From NCBI GenBank assembly GCA_035318745.1, contig DATHEA010000009.1:1-64000 (forward strand): a DNA stretch of 64,000 nt. Reading direction: 5' to 3'. Made by a program: the position numbers and the translations under genes. Within the stretch, counting starts at the first letter, position 1; the number at the start of each line of letters is the position of its first letter. Positions 57,776 to 64,000 of the stretch are shown here, piece by piece. The stretch comes from VRUE01 sp035318745 (lineage in GTDB: Bacteria > Actinomycetota > Thermoleophilia > Solirubrobacterales > 70-9). The notes beneath the pieces were generated by a model. That model had not been told where the DNA came from, searched no databases, and was given only the letters and a program-made list of their open reading frames with translations.

Positions 57776-59339
57776 GGCCGGCGCCCGGACAGCGCCGGCC
57801 CAGGCCTCCGAGGAGGTACTCGTCCTCGACTTCGGCGGGCAGTACTCCCAGCTGATCGCGCGAAGAATCCGCGAATGTGGGGTCTTCGCCGAGCTGCTGC
57901 CGGCCACCGCTTCGGCGGAGGCGATCCGGGAGCGGGCGCCGAAGGGCCTGATCCTGTCCGGGGGTCCCGCTTCGGTGTACGAGCCGGGGGCACCGAGCTT
58001 CCCAACCGAGCTGCTCCATCTGGGCATCCCGATGCTTGGCATCTGTTACGGAATGCAGGCGATGGTCCAGGCGCTCGGAGGCAAGGTCGAAGAGGCGGAG
58101 TCGGGCGAGTTCGGGCGGGCCGACTTGACCGTGCGCAACAGCGGCGGCCGGCTGCTGGGCGGGCTGCCGGAGGAGCAGAGCTGCTGGATGAGCCACCGCG
58201 ACGCCGTGTTCGAGCCGCCGCCGGGCTTCACCGCGCTCGCCTCGACGCCGGCCTCGCCGGTGGCCGCCTGCGAGGCGCCCGACCGCGGCCTCTACGGGAT
58301 CCAGTTCCACCCCGAGGTCGTCCACACCCCCTACGGGACCGAGGTCTTGACCCGGTTCCTGCGCGACATCGCCGGCTGCGAGGAGCAGTGGTCGCCTCAA
58401 TCCGTCATCGCCGAGCAGGTTGCTGCGATTCGGGCTCAGGTCGGCGAGGGTCAGGTCATCTGCGGGCTCTCGGGCGGCGTCGATTCCTCGGTCGCGGCCC
58501 TGCTCGTCCACAAGGCGGTGGGGGAGCAACTGACCTGCGTCTTCGTCGACCACGGACTGATGCGGCTGAACGAGGCCGAGCAGGTGGTCGAGGCCTTCAG
58601 CCAGTTCGGCATCCCGCTCGTCCACGTCGACGCCGAAGAGCGCTTTCTCGCCAAGCTCGCCGGGGTCGACGAGCCGGAGCGCAAGCGCAAGATCATCGGC
58701 GAGGAGTTCATCCGCGTCTTCGAGGAGGAGGCGGCGAAGCTCGACGAGGTCGACTTCCTCGTCCAGGGCACCCTCTACTCGGACGTGATCGAGTCCGGCG
58801 GCAGCGATCACGCGGCGACGATCAAGTCCCATCACAACGTCGGCGGCCTGCCCGACGACCTCGAGTTCGACCTGGTCGAGCCGCTGCGGATGCTGTTCAA
58901 GGACGAGGTGCGAGCGGTCGGCGCCGAGCTCGGCATGCCCGAGCGGATGGTCTGGCGACAGCCCTTCCCGGGGCCGGGGTTGGGGATCCGGATCGTCGGT
59001 GGCGAGGTGAACAGGGAGCGGCTCGACATCCTGCGCGCCGCCGACGCGATCCTCCAAGAGGAGATCCGCGCCGCCGAGCTCTACCGGCAGCTCTGGCAGT
59101 CCTTCTGCGTGTTGCCGGTGGTGCGCTCGGTCGGCGTTCAGGGAGACGGTCGCACCTACGCCTACCCGATCGTGATCCGCGCGGTCACCTCCGACGACGC
59201 GATGACCGCCGACTGGGCCCGCCTCCCCTATGACCTGCTGGAGCGCGTCTCCAACCGGATCATCAACGAGATCAAAGACGTCAATAGGGTGGCGCTCGAT
59301 ATCTCCTCCAAGCCGCCCGCCACGATCGAGTGGGAGTGA
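57729..59339 (+). CDS. guaA: GMP synthase (glutamine-hydrolysing)
   Basis: 536 residues if ATG 57729 is used; GTG 57753 and TTG 57756 are also possible because the first ~30 residues are not conserved. Amidotransferase domain: LVLDFGGQYSQLIARRIRE, nucleophile in GICYGMQAMV, and FHPEVVHT. ATP-pyrophosphatase domain: GLSGGVDSSVAALLVHKA. C-terminal dimerisation domain ending PPATIEWE. It converts XMP to GMP. It overlaps guaB3 by 47 bp in another frame. Confidence 0.96.
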   Translation: MAGRRYPPVLESPTTEAGARTAPAQASEEVLVLDFGGQYSQLIARRIRECGVFAELLPATASAEAIRERAPKGLILSGGPASVYEPGAPSFPTELLHLGIPMLGICYGMQAMVQALGGKVEEAESGEFGRADLTVRNSGGRLLGGLPEEQSCWMSHRDAVFEPPPGFTALASTPASPVAACEAPDRGLYGIQFHPEVVHTPYGTEVLTRFLRDIAGCEEQWSPQSVIAEQVAAIRAQVGEGQVICGLSGGVDSSVAALLVHKAVGEQLTCVFVDHGLMRLNEAEQVVEAFSQFGIPLVHVDAEERFLAKLAGVDEPERKRKIIGEEFIRVFEEEAAKLDEVDFLVQGTLYSDVIESGGSDHAATIKSHHNVGGLPDDLEFDLVEPLRMLFKDEVRAVGAELGMPERMVWRQPFPGPGLGIRIVGGEVNRERLDILRAADAILQEEIRAAELYRQLWQSFCVLPVVRSVGVQGDGRTYAYPIVIRAVTSDDAMTADWARLPYDLLERVSNRIINEIKDVNRVALDISSKPPATIEWE

Positions 59340-59361
59340 ACGCGAGCTAGGGTCGGCGGCG

Positions 59362-60120
59362 ATGCCGTCCTTTGCCGTATCGATAGCGACCCTCAGCCTC
59401 GTGCAGGCCGCGCTCGTGGCGCTGCCTCGGGCGCGGCGGTTTGCCTGGCTCGATGCCTTCCGCAGTCCCTGGTGGGCGCTGGTGCCCGCGCTCTCGATCG
59501 TCGTGGTGATCGGCATCGTCGGTTGGGAAGGCGAATCGGCGACCGCGCTCTCCTGGCTGGCTCTGGTCGCCGTGCCGCCCTTCGCGGCGCTGGCGCTCGG
59601 CTGGCTGATCTACGGCGCCCGGCCGGAGTGGGCGGCGGCGGTTGCGCCGCTGTTCGTCCTTGCCTGGGCCGCGCCGGGCTCGCTCCTCGGCGAGGCTGCG
59701 GCGACGACGCTGACCGCGCTCGGCTGCGTCGGGCTTGGCTGGCTACTGGTCTCGGTGGCACCGGCGTTCTGGCTGAAGCTGGGGATCTATGCGATGGCCG
59801 CCGTCGACACCTGGTTCGTCGCCACCGACCTGCTTCAGGGCCCCAATGCGACCCTCACCGCCGCGGCGCCCAGCGGGCTGCCGCGCCTGCAGGTCGCTCA
59901 CTTCGGGGACGCGCTGATGGGATTCGGGGATTTCTTCGTCGCCGCCACCCTGGGCTGCCTTCTCGCCATCTCACCTCGCCGCCAGACGCGTGTTGCGTTG
60001 CTCGTCGCGGTTCTCGCCCTGGCGTTCGACCTGTTCTTCTTCGCCGTCGACACCCTGCCGGCAACGGTCCCAGTCGCCCTGGCCCTGGTCCTGGTCGAGT
60101 CGAGAGACCGACGTAAATAA
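59362..60120 (+). CDS. nine-helix membrane protein with presenilin/SPP-like GxGD motif
   Basis: 252 residues from ATG 59362; hydrophobic segments at about 4-21, 37-54, 62-84, 90-104, 112-133, 135-156, 182-204, 210-229 and 231-246. Segment 6 has an aspartate in IYAMAAVDTWFV (D149). Segment 7 has MGFGDFF (GxGD, D190). Segment 9 starts LPATVPVAL (232-240), reminiscent of the PAL motif. Nine helices with Asp in TM6, GxGD in TM7 and a proline-rich TM9 start is the layout of intramembrane aspartyl proteases (A22, presenilin/signal peptide peptidase). This is pattern-based and unproven. It lies between guaA and the zinc operon. The Zur box starts right after its stop. Confidence 0.65.
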   Translation: MPSFAVSIATLSLVQAALVALPRARRFAWLDAFRSPWWALVPALSIVVVIGIVGWEGESATALSWLALVAVPPFAALALGWLIYGARPEWAAAVAPLFVLAWAAPGSLLGEAAATTLTALGCVGLGWLLVSVAPAFWLKLGIYAMAAVDTWFVATDLLQGPNATLTAAAPSGLPRLQVAHFGDALMGFGDFFVAATLGCLLAISPRRQTRVALLVAVLALAFDLFFFAVDTLPATVPVALALVLVESRDRRK

Positions 60121-60122
60121 TA

Positions 60123-60147
60123 AAAATGAATCTCATTTTGATTTAAT
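60123..60147 (+). promoter_or_regulatory. Zur-type operator and leaderless promoter of the zinc operon
   Basis: AAAATGA-ATC-TCATTTT (60123-60139) is a perfect 7-bp inverted repeat containing AATGAnnnTCATT, the Fur-family half-site geometry. TTTAAT (60142-60147) follows as -10, 6 nt before the GTG start, so the repressor site lies between -35 and -10. The last gene of the operon encodes a Fur-family regulator. Confidence 0.75.
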
Positions 60148-60153
60148 GCCCGC

Positions 60154-61899
60154 GTGCTCGAGACGTTCCAGCTGCCCTTCGTCCAGCGCGGTCTGATCGA
60201 GATCCTGATCCTCTCGGTTCCGGCCGGGCTGCTCGGTACCTGGATCGTCATGCGCGGGCTGGCCTTCTTCTCCCATGCGGTCGGCACGGCAGCCTTCCCC
60301 GGGCTGGTGCTGGCCGACGGGCTGGGTTTTGCCGCGCCGCTAGGGGCCTTCGCCGCTGCGCTCGTGTTTGCGGTGGGCGTTTCGGTGCTGCGCGGCCGTC
60401 GCTCCGGCCAGGACACGGCCGTGGCGCTCGTCCTCGCCGGTTGCCTCGCCGCCGGCGTCATCCTCGCCAGTGACGTCTTCGGCTCGGGCTCGAACATCGA
60501 GACGCTGCTCTTCGGCAGCCTGTTGCTGGTCGACGGTGGCGACATCGGGCTCGCCGCCGCGGCGGCCGTGGCGACCTTGGTCGCCAGCGCTCTGCTCGGC
60601 CGGCACTGGCTCCGCGCCGGCTTCGATCCCGGCCTGGCGGGCCCAGCCCGGCCGGATCCCCGGGTTTTGGACGCCGTCCTGATCGGCCTCGTCGCTTTGG
60701 CGACGGTGGCGGCCCTGACCGTGGTCGGGGCGCTTCTCGTCACCGCACTCTTCCTGGTGCCTGCTGTCACCGCGCGGTTGCTCACCAGCCGGCTGCGGTC
60801 CTGGCAACTGCTCAGCGTCGGTCTGGTCGCGCTCGAGGGTGTCGTAGGGCTCTGGCTCTCGGTCGAAACCGATGCGCCCCCCGGCGCGACGATCGCCTGT
60901 GTTGCGGGAGCCGGTTTCATCGTCGTGGCCGCCGGTCAGGCGGTGGGGCGGCTGCCGCGCCTCGCCGTCCTCGCAACCGCGCTCGGCGCGTTGGCTCTGC
61001 TGGGTGTGGGCTGTGCTGCCACCGGTGGCAACGACGGCGGGAGGCTCGACGTGGTCGCGACCACGACTCAGATCGGCGACTTCGCTCGCGAGGTTGGTGG
61101 CAGTGCGATCGAAGTCGACCAGATCCTCCAGCCCAATACCGACCCGCACGATTACGAGCCTCGCCCGAGCGACGTCAGCGGCGCCGCCGGCGCCTCGCTG
61201 GTCTTCGCCAGCGGCGACAACCTCGACAGCTGGGTGGGCCAGGTCGTCTCCGACAGCGGCAGCGACGCCGAAGTGGTCGATCTCGGCGCGATCGTGCCGG
61301 AGCGTCTGCCCGGCGAGTCGACGGGCGCTGAGGCATCGCGCTTCGACCCCCACTGGTGGCATGACCCGCGCAACGCCGAGGCAGCGGTGAAGAAGATCGA
61401 GAGCGCCCTGGCGGTCGCCGACCCCGCCCACAAGGCGCTCTTCGAACGCAACGCCGGCGCCTATCTGGGCAAATTGCGGGCGCTCGACGCTGGGATCGCC
61501 AAATGCGTCCACTCGGTCCCCCCCAAGCAGCGCAAGCTGGTCACCGACCACGACGCGTTCGGCTACTTCGCCAACCGCTACGGGATCGAAATCGTCGGCG
61601 CCGTGATTCCCTCGCAGACCACCCAGGCACAGGCATCGGCCAAGGATCTGAGCGAACTGGCGGAGACGATCGAACGGGAGCACGTCACGGCGATCTTTCC
61701 CGAGAGCTCGCTCAGCCCGAAGGTTGCTGAAGCGATCGCCAGTCAGACCGGCGCTTCTGCCGACCACACCCTCTACGGCGATTCGCTCGGGCCACAGGGC
61801 TCTGACGGAGCAACCTACCTTTCGATGGAGGAGGCTAACGCGAACGCGATGGTCCGCGGCTTCACCGACGGGCAGCGCGGATGCAGGCCGAGCCCCTGA
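60154..61899 (+). CDS. fused zinc ABC permease (ZnuB) and substrate-binding protein (ZnuA)
   Basis: 581 residues in one uninterrupted frame from GTG 60154. Residues ~1-265 are a ZnuB-type permease (GTWIVMRGLAFFSHAVGTAAFPGLVLA, VVGALLVTALFLVPAVTARLL). Residues ~268-287 (LPRLAVLATALGALALLGVGC) look like a former lipoprotein signal with lipobox-like LLGVGC. Residues ~297-581 are a ZnuA-type binding protein with likely zinc ligands in TDPHDYEP, FDPHWWHDP and TDHDAFGYF, and aspartate in YGDSLGP. The fused domain would be tethered outside beside the channel. It overlaps znuC by 19 bp. Confidence 0.9.
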   Translation: MLETFQLPFVQRGLIEILILSVPAGLLGTWIVMRGLAFFSHAVGTAAFPGLVLADGLGFAAPLGAFAAALVFAVGVSVLRGRRSGQDTAVALVLAGCLAAGVILASDVFGSGSNIETLLFGSLLLVDGGDIGLAAAAAVATLVASALLGRHWLRAGFDPGLAGPARPDPRVLDAVLIGLVALATVAALTVVGALLVTALFLVPAVTARLLTSRLRSWQLLSVGLVALEGVVGLWLSVETDAPPGATIACVAGAGFIVVAAGQAVGRLPRLAVLATALGALALLGVGCAATGGNDGGRLDVVATTTQIGDFAREVGGSAIEVDQILQPNTDPHDYEPRPSDVSGAAGASLVFASGDNLDSWVGQVVSDSGSDAEVVDLGAIVPERLPGESTGAEASRFDPHWWHDPRNAEAAVKKIESALAVADPAHKALFERNAGAYLGKLRALDAGIAKCVHSVPPKQRKLVTDHDAFGYFANRYGIEIVGAVIPSQTTQAQASAKDLSELAETIEREHVTAIFPESSLSPKVAEAIASQTGASADHTLYGDSLGPQGSDGATYLSMEEANANAMVRGFTDGQRGCRPSP

Positions 61900-62636
61900 T
61901 CGAGGCGTCCGGCCTCGCGGTCGGCTATGGCGGCGAGGCGGCGATCTCGGGCGTCTCCTTCGCCCTGCGTCCGGGCGAGACGATGGCCCTGCTGGGGCCC
62001 AACGGCGGCGGCAAGACGACTCTGCTGCGGGCGCTGCTCGGCGAGTTGTCGCCGCTGGCGGGCACGCTGCGTGTCGGCGCCCGCTGCGCGAGCGTGCCGC
62101 AGACGGAGCGCTCGCAGCTCGACTATCCCGTCTCGGCGCTCGACGTCGCCGCGATGGGAGCCCTCTCCAGACTTCCCTGGTGGCGCCGTCCCGGCCGCCG
62201 CGATCGGGAAATCGCGGCCGATTCGCTGCGGCAGGTCGGTCTCGACGGCCTTGCCGACGAGACCTTCGGCAAGCTCTCGGGTGGCCAGCGCCAGCGTGTT
62301 CTGATCGCGCGCAGCTTGGTCCAGGACGCCCGCATCCTGCTGCTCGACGAGCCCTTCTCCGGTCTCGATCGTCCCAGCTCGGAACGCCTCGAAGCCTTGG
62401 TCGGATCGCTCGCCGCCGAGGGCCGCGGCGTGATGGTGGCCACCCACGACCTCGAGCAGGCGCAGCGCTGGGACAGCGTGCTCTGCCTCAATCGCGATCA
62501 GATCGCGGTCGGCCCGCCACAGCGGGCGCTCGACGTCGACGTGCTCGAAGCGACCTATGGCGGCGCCATCGTCGAGTTGCCCGGCTCCGGTCGCCGAGCT
62601 GTCCTGCCACCCCACCATCACCACCATCCTCACTGA
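61881..62636 (+). CDS. znuC: zinc ABC transporter ATPase
   Basis: 251 residues. Walker A GPNGGGKTT, signature LSGGQRQRVLIARSL, Walker B ILLLDEPFSGLD and H-loop VATHDLEQA. The C-terminus ends in PPHHHHHPH, a metal-binding tail that fits zinc or manganese handling. It lies between the permease-SBP fusion and the second permease. Confidence 0.94.
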   Translation: MQAEPLIEASGLAVGYGGEAAISGVSFALRPGETMALLGPNGGGKTTLLRALLGELSPLAGTLRVGARCASVPQTERSQLDYPVSALDVAAMGALSRLPWWRRPGRRDREIAADSLRQVGLDGLADETFGKLSGGQRQRVLIARSLVQDARILLLDEPFSGLDRPSSERLEALVGSLAAEGRGVMVATHDLEQAQRWDSVLCLNRDQIAVGPPQRALDVDVLEATYGGAIVELPGSGRRAVLPPHHHHHPH

Positions 62637-62639
62637 ACG

Positions 62640-63479
62640 ATGCTCGAGCCGTTTCAGGAAGAGTTCATGCGCCGGGCGATTGCGGAGATGGCCCTGCTCG
62701 GGGTGGCGGGCGGGGCTATCGGCTGCTGGGTCGTCCTCTATCGGCTCTCCTATGCCACCGAGTCTCTGGCGCACTCGATCCTGCCTGGCCTCGTCCTCGC
62801 CGCCCTGGCCGGAGTGCCGCTGTTGCTCGGCGGCGCGCCCGCGATCGTGATCGCCGGCCTGGCGATCGTCCTGGTGGCACAGGTTCCCGGCATCAGTCGT
62901 GAGGTCGCGGTCGGGGTCGTCGTCACGACCATGTTCGGGCTTGGGGCTTTGCTTGCGCTTTCGCCAAAGTCACCGCCCGGGATCCAAGAGCTTCTCTTCG
63001 GCGACATCCTCGGACCCTCGAACGGCGACCTCCTGGCGGCCGCGCTGCTGGTCATCACGGTGGCGACCGCCCTTCCGCTCATGCACGGCCGGCTCCTTGC
63101 CGTCGGGTTCGACCGCAACGCGGCCAGGTCCCTCGGCGCCTCACCCGCAGTGGCCGAAACGGTCCTGATCGCGCTGCTCGCGGTCGCGATCGTCGTGGCC
63201 GTGCAGGGTCTTGGGAACCTGCTCGTCGCCGCCGTCTTCGTGGGTCCGGCGGCCGCCGCCCGCAATCTGACCGAGCGGATCGTGCCGATGATCGGGCTTT
63301 CCGTCGCTATCGCACTGGCTTCGGGCCTCGCCGGCCTCTACCTCTCCTATTACGCCGGGACCGCCGGTGGCGCCTCGGTGACGCTGGCGATCGTCGCCGC
63401 GTACTTGCTGTCTCTGCCGGCAGGGCGCCTGATCGCGCGCTTCGGCGATGCGGCTCCAGTGCCGGCTACGATCGGATGA
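62640..63479 (+). CDS. znuB: zinc ABC transporter permease
   Basis: 279 residues, 3 bp after znuC. Eight or nine helices of the ABC-3 family: ALLGVAGGAIGCWVVLYRLSYATESLAHSILPGLVLAALAG, QELLFGDILGPS and VQGLGNLLVAAVFVGPAAAARNL. With the permease half of the fusion protein, the operon encodes two different ABC-3 permeases, so the channel is probably a heterodimer. Confidence 0.92.
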   Translation: MLEPFQEEFMRRAIAEMALLGVAGGAIGCWVVLYRLSYATESLAHSILPGLVLAALAGVPLLLGGAPAIVIAGLAIVLVAQVPGISREVAVGVVVTTMFGLGALLALSPKSPPGIQELLFGDILGPSNGDLLAAALLVITVATALPLMHGRLLAVGFDRNAARSLGASPAVAETVLIALLAVAIVVAVQGLGNLLVAAVFVGPAAAARNLTERIVPMIGLSVAIALASGLAGLYLSYYAGTAGGASVTLAIVAAYLLSLPAGRLIARFGDAAPVPATIG

Positions 63480-63925
63480 TGTCCGTCGCGACTGACAGAG
63501 CCTGGGCCGAGCACGCGCTCGAGGTCCTCCACGGCGCCGGTTACCGCCGCGGGGGCGCCCGCACGGCGGTCGTCGAAGCGCTCTCGCGCCATGACTGCGC
63601 GGTGAGCGCGCTGGAGCTGGACGACGAACTTCGTCAGCGGAAGGCCGGGGTGGGGCGGGCGAGCATCTATCGATCGCTGGAGCAGCTGGAGGAGTTGGGC
63701 GTGCTGAAGCGGCTCGAGGTCTCGCGGGGAATGGCCAGCTACGAGCGGATCGTACAGAGCGGCCACCATCACCATCACGCGATCTGTCGCAGCTGCGGCC
63801 GCCTGGAACCCTTCGAGGATCCCGGACTCGAGCGGGCGATTGCCCGCGTCGCGGGCCGGGTCAGCGTCGATGTCGCCGAGCACGAGGTCGTCCTGCGCGG
63901 CCTCTGTGAGCGCTGCACCCGCTGA
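63476..63925 (+). CDS. zur: Fur family regulator, probably Zur
   Basis: 149 residues, ATG overlapping the znuB stop. Winged helix with RTAVVEALSRHDCAVSALELDDELRQRKAGVGRASIYRSLEQLEELGVLKRLE, then the histidine cluster GHHHHHAICRSCGRLEPFED and the structural zinc cysteines CRSC and CERC. Location at the end of a zinc uptake operon with a Fur-type box identifies it as Zur by context. It would be the repressor of its own operon. Confidence 0.9.
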   Translation: MMSVATDRAWAEHALEVLHGAGYRRGGARTAVVEALSRHDCAVSALELDDELRQRKAGVGRASIYRSLEQLEELGVLKRLEVSRGMASYERIVQSGHHHHHAICRSCGRLEPFEDPGLERAIARVAGRVSVDVAEHEVVLRGLCERCTR

Positions 63926-64000
63926 GTGCCGTTACCTGGTTGCCGCCACCTGGCTCGACGCGGCTTGCACGGTGTTGGAGCGGGGCTAACACCGGGCTCA
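63926..64000. other. window end, no feature seen
   Basis: 75 bp after the zur stop. GTGTTGGAGCGGGGCTAACAC contains a weak inverted repeat GTGTTGG/CTAACAC that might be the start of a terminator. Nothing else can be supported. Confidence 0.3.

Noticed and set aside
57579..59516. A 645-codon open frame opposite guaA
   Set aside because: guaA on the plus strand carries all catalytic motifs; the antisense frame does not resemble any protein.
1..64000. tRNA or rRNA genes, complete IS elements, phage genes
   Set aside because: I saw no transposase, integrase or phage structural protein, and no cloverleaf or rRNA-like segment in the intergenic gaps. A tRNAscan/Infernal run would be needed to exclude small RNAs.

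Overview
The window is GC-rich, gene-dense actinobacterial-type chromosome. Several traits suggest a Thermoleophilia/Solirubrobacterales-like organism: a GuaB3-type IMP dehydrogenase relative, a CysO-CysM-Mec cysteine route, a SUF Fe-S system with an Rrf2 regulator, a wax ester synthase/DGAT, many TetR regulators of one look, and a run of very large secreted beta-propeller and collagen-like proteins. The taxon is an inference from gene content and base composition; no rRNA or tRNA gene was seen. I found no phage, plasmid or complete insertion sequence.

Layout. 1-7.8 kb: the end of a MIP18-family gene, a Fic AMP-transferase with fxsA, a wax ester synthase/DGAT, ispH, a thioredoxin-fold protein without CxxC, and a cupredoxin with two membrane proteins. 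8-15 kb: the SUF system in two blocks (Rieske-sufB-sufD, and rrf2-sufC-sufS-sufU) around a two-domain VOC gene; both blocks start with the same IscR-like element. 15-20 kb: an MFS exporter, a two-component pair split by an AbiEi/DUF559 gene on the other strand, and htpX. 20-34 kb: an accessory surface region with a collagen-like protein, three secreted proteins of 926-1249 residues, a PucR-type regulator and three TetR genes. Two distant genes in it share one promoter block. 34-37 kb: sulfur transfer and cysteine synthesis (rhodanese-ThiF, cysO, cysM, mec), with an identical palindromic -10 element at two points. 37-46.6 kb: a CrtA-like oxygenase and TetR, then a long minus-strand run (glycosyltransferase, coiled-coil protein, nadB, hyuA, hyuB, DUF1802, peptidase-like protein). 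46.7-54 kb: an Flp pilin, VapBC, rph, rdgB, a CDF transporter, a 164-bp MITE-like palindrome, a roadblock-like protein, TldD/PmbA and HU. 54-60 kb: a LysM protein, a D,D-carboxypeptidase, a PfkB kinase, guaB3, guaA and a nine-helix membrane protein with presenilin-like motifs. 60-64 kb: a Zur-controlled zinc ABC operon whose first gene fuses permease and binding protein, ending with the Fur-family regulator.

Genes are packed with 1-4 bp ATGA/GTGA overlaps. Many transcription units appear leaderless: ispH, rrf2, vapB and the zinc operon carry a -10-like hexamer 6-10 nt before the start codon. At three junctions (nadB, the LysM gene, the peptidase-like gene) the reading frame is best explained by a non-canonical start codon. 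The most interesting points are the presenilin-like protein, the znuB-znuA fusion, the shared regulatory elements of the suf, cys and surface-protein genes, the long imperfect palindrome at 50.0-50.2 kb, and the phased Fic operator. No stretch longer than about 300 bases lacks a gene.
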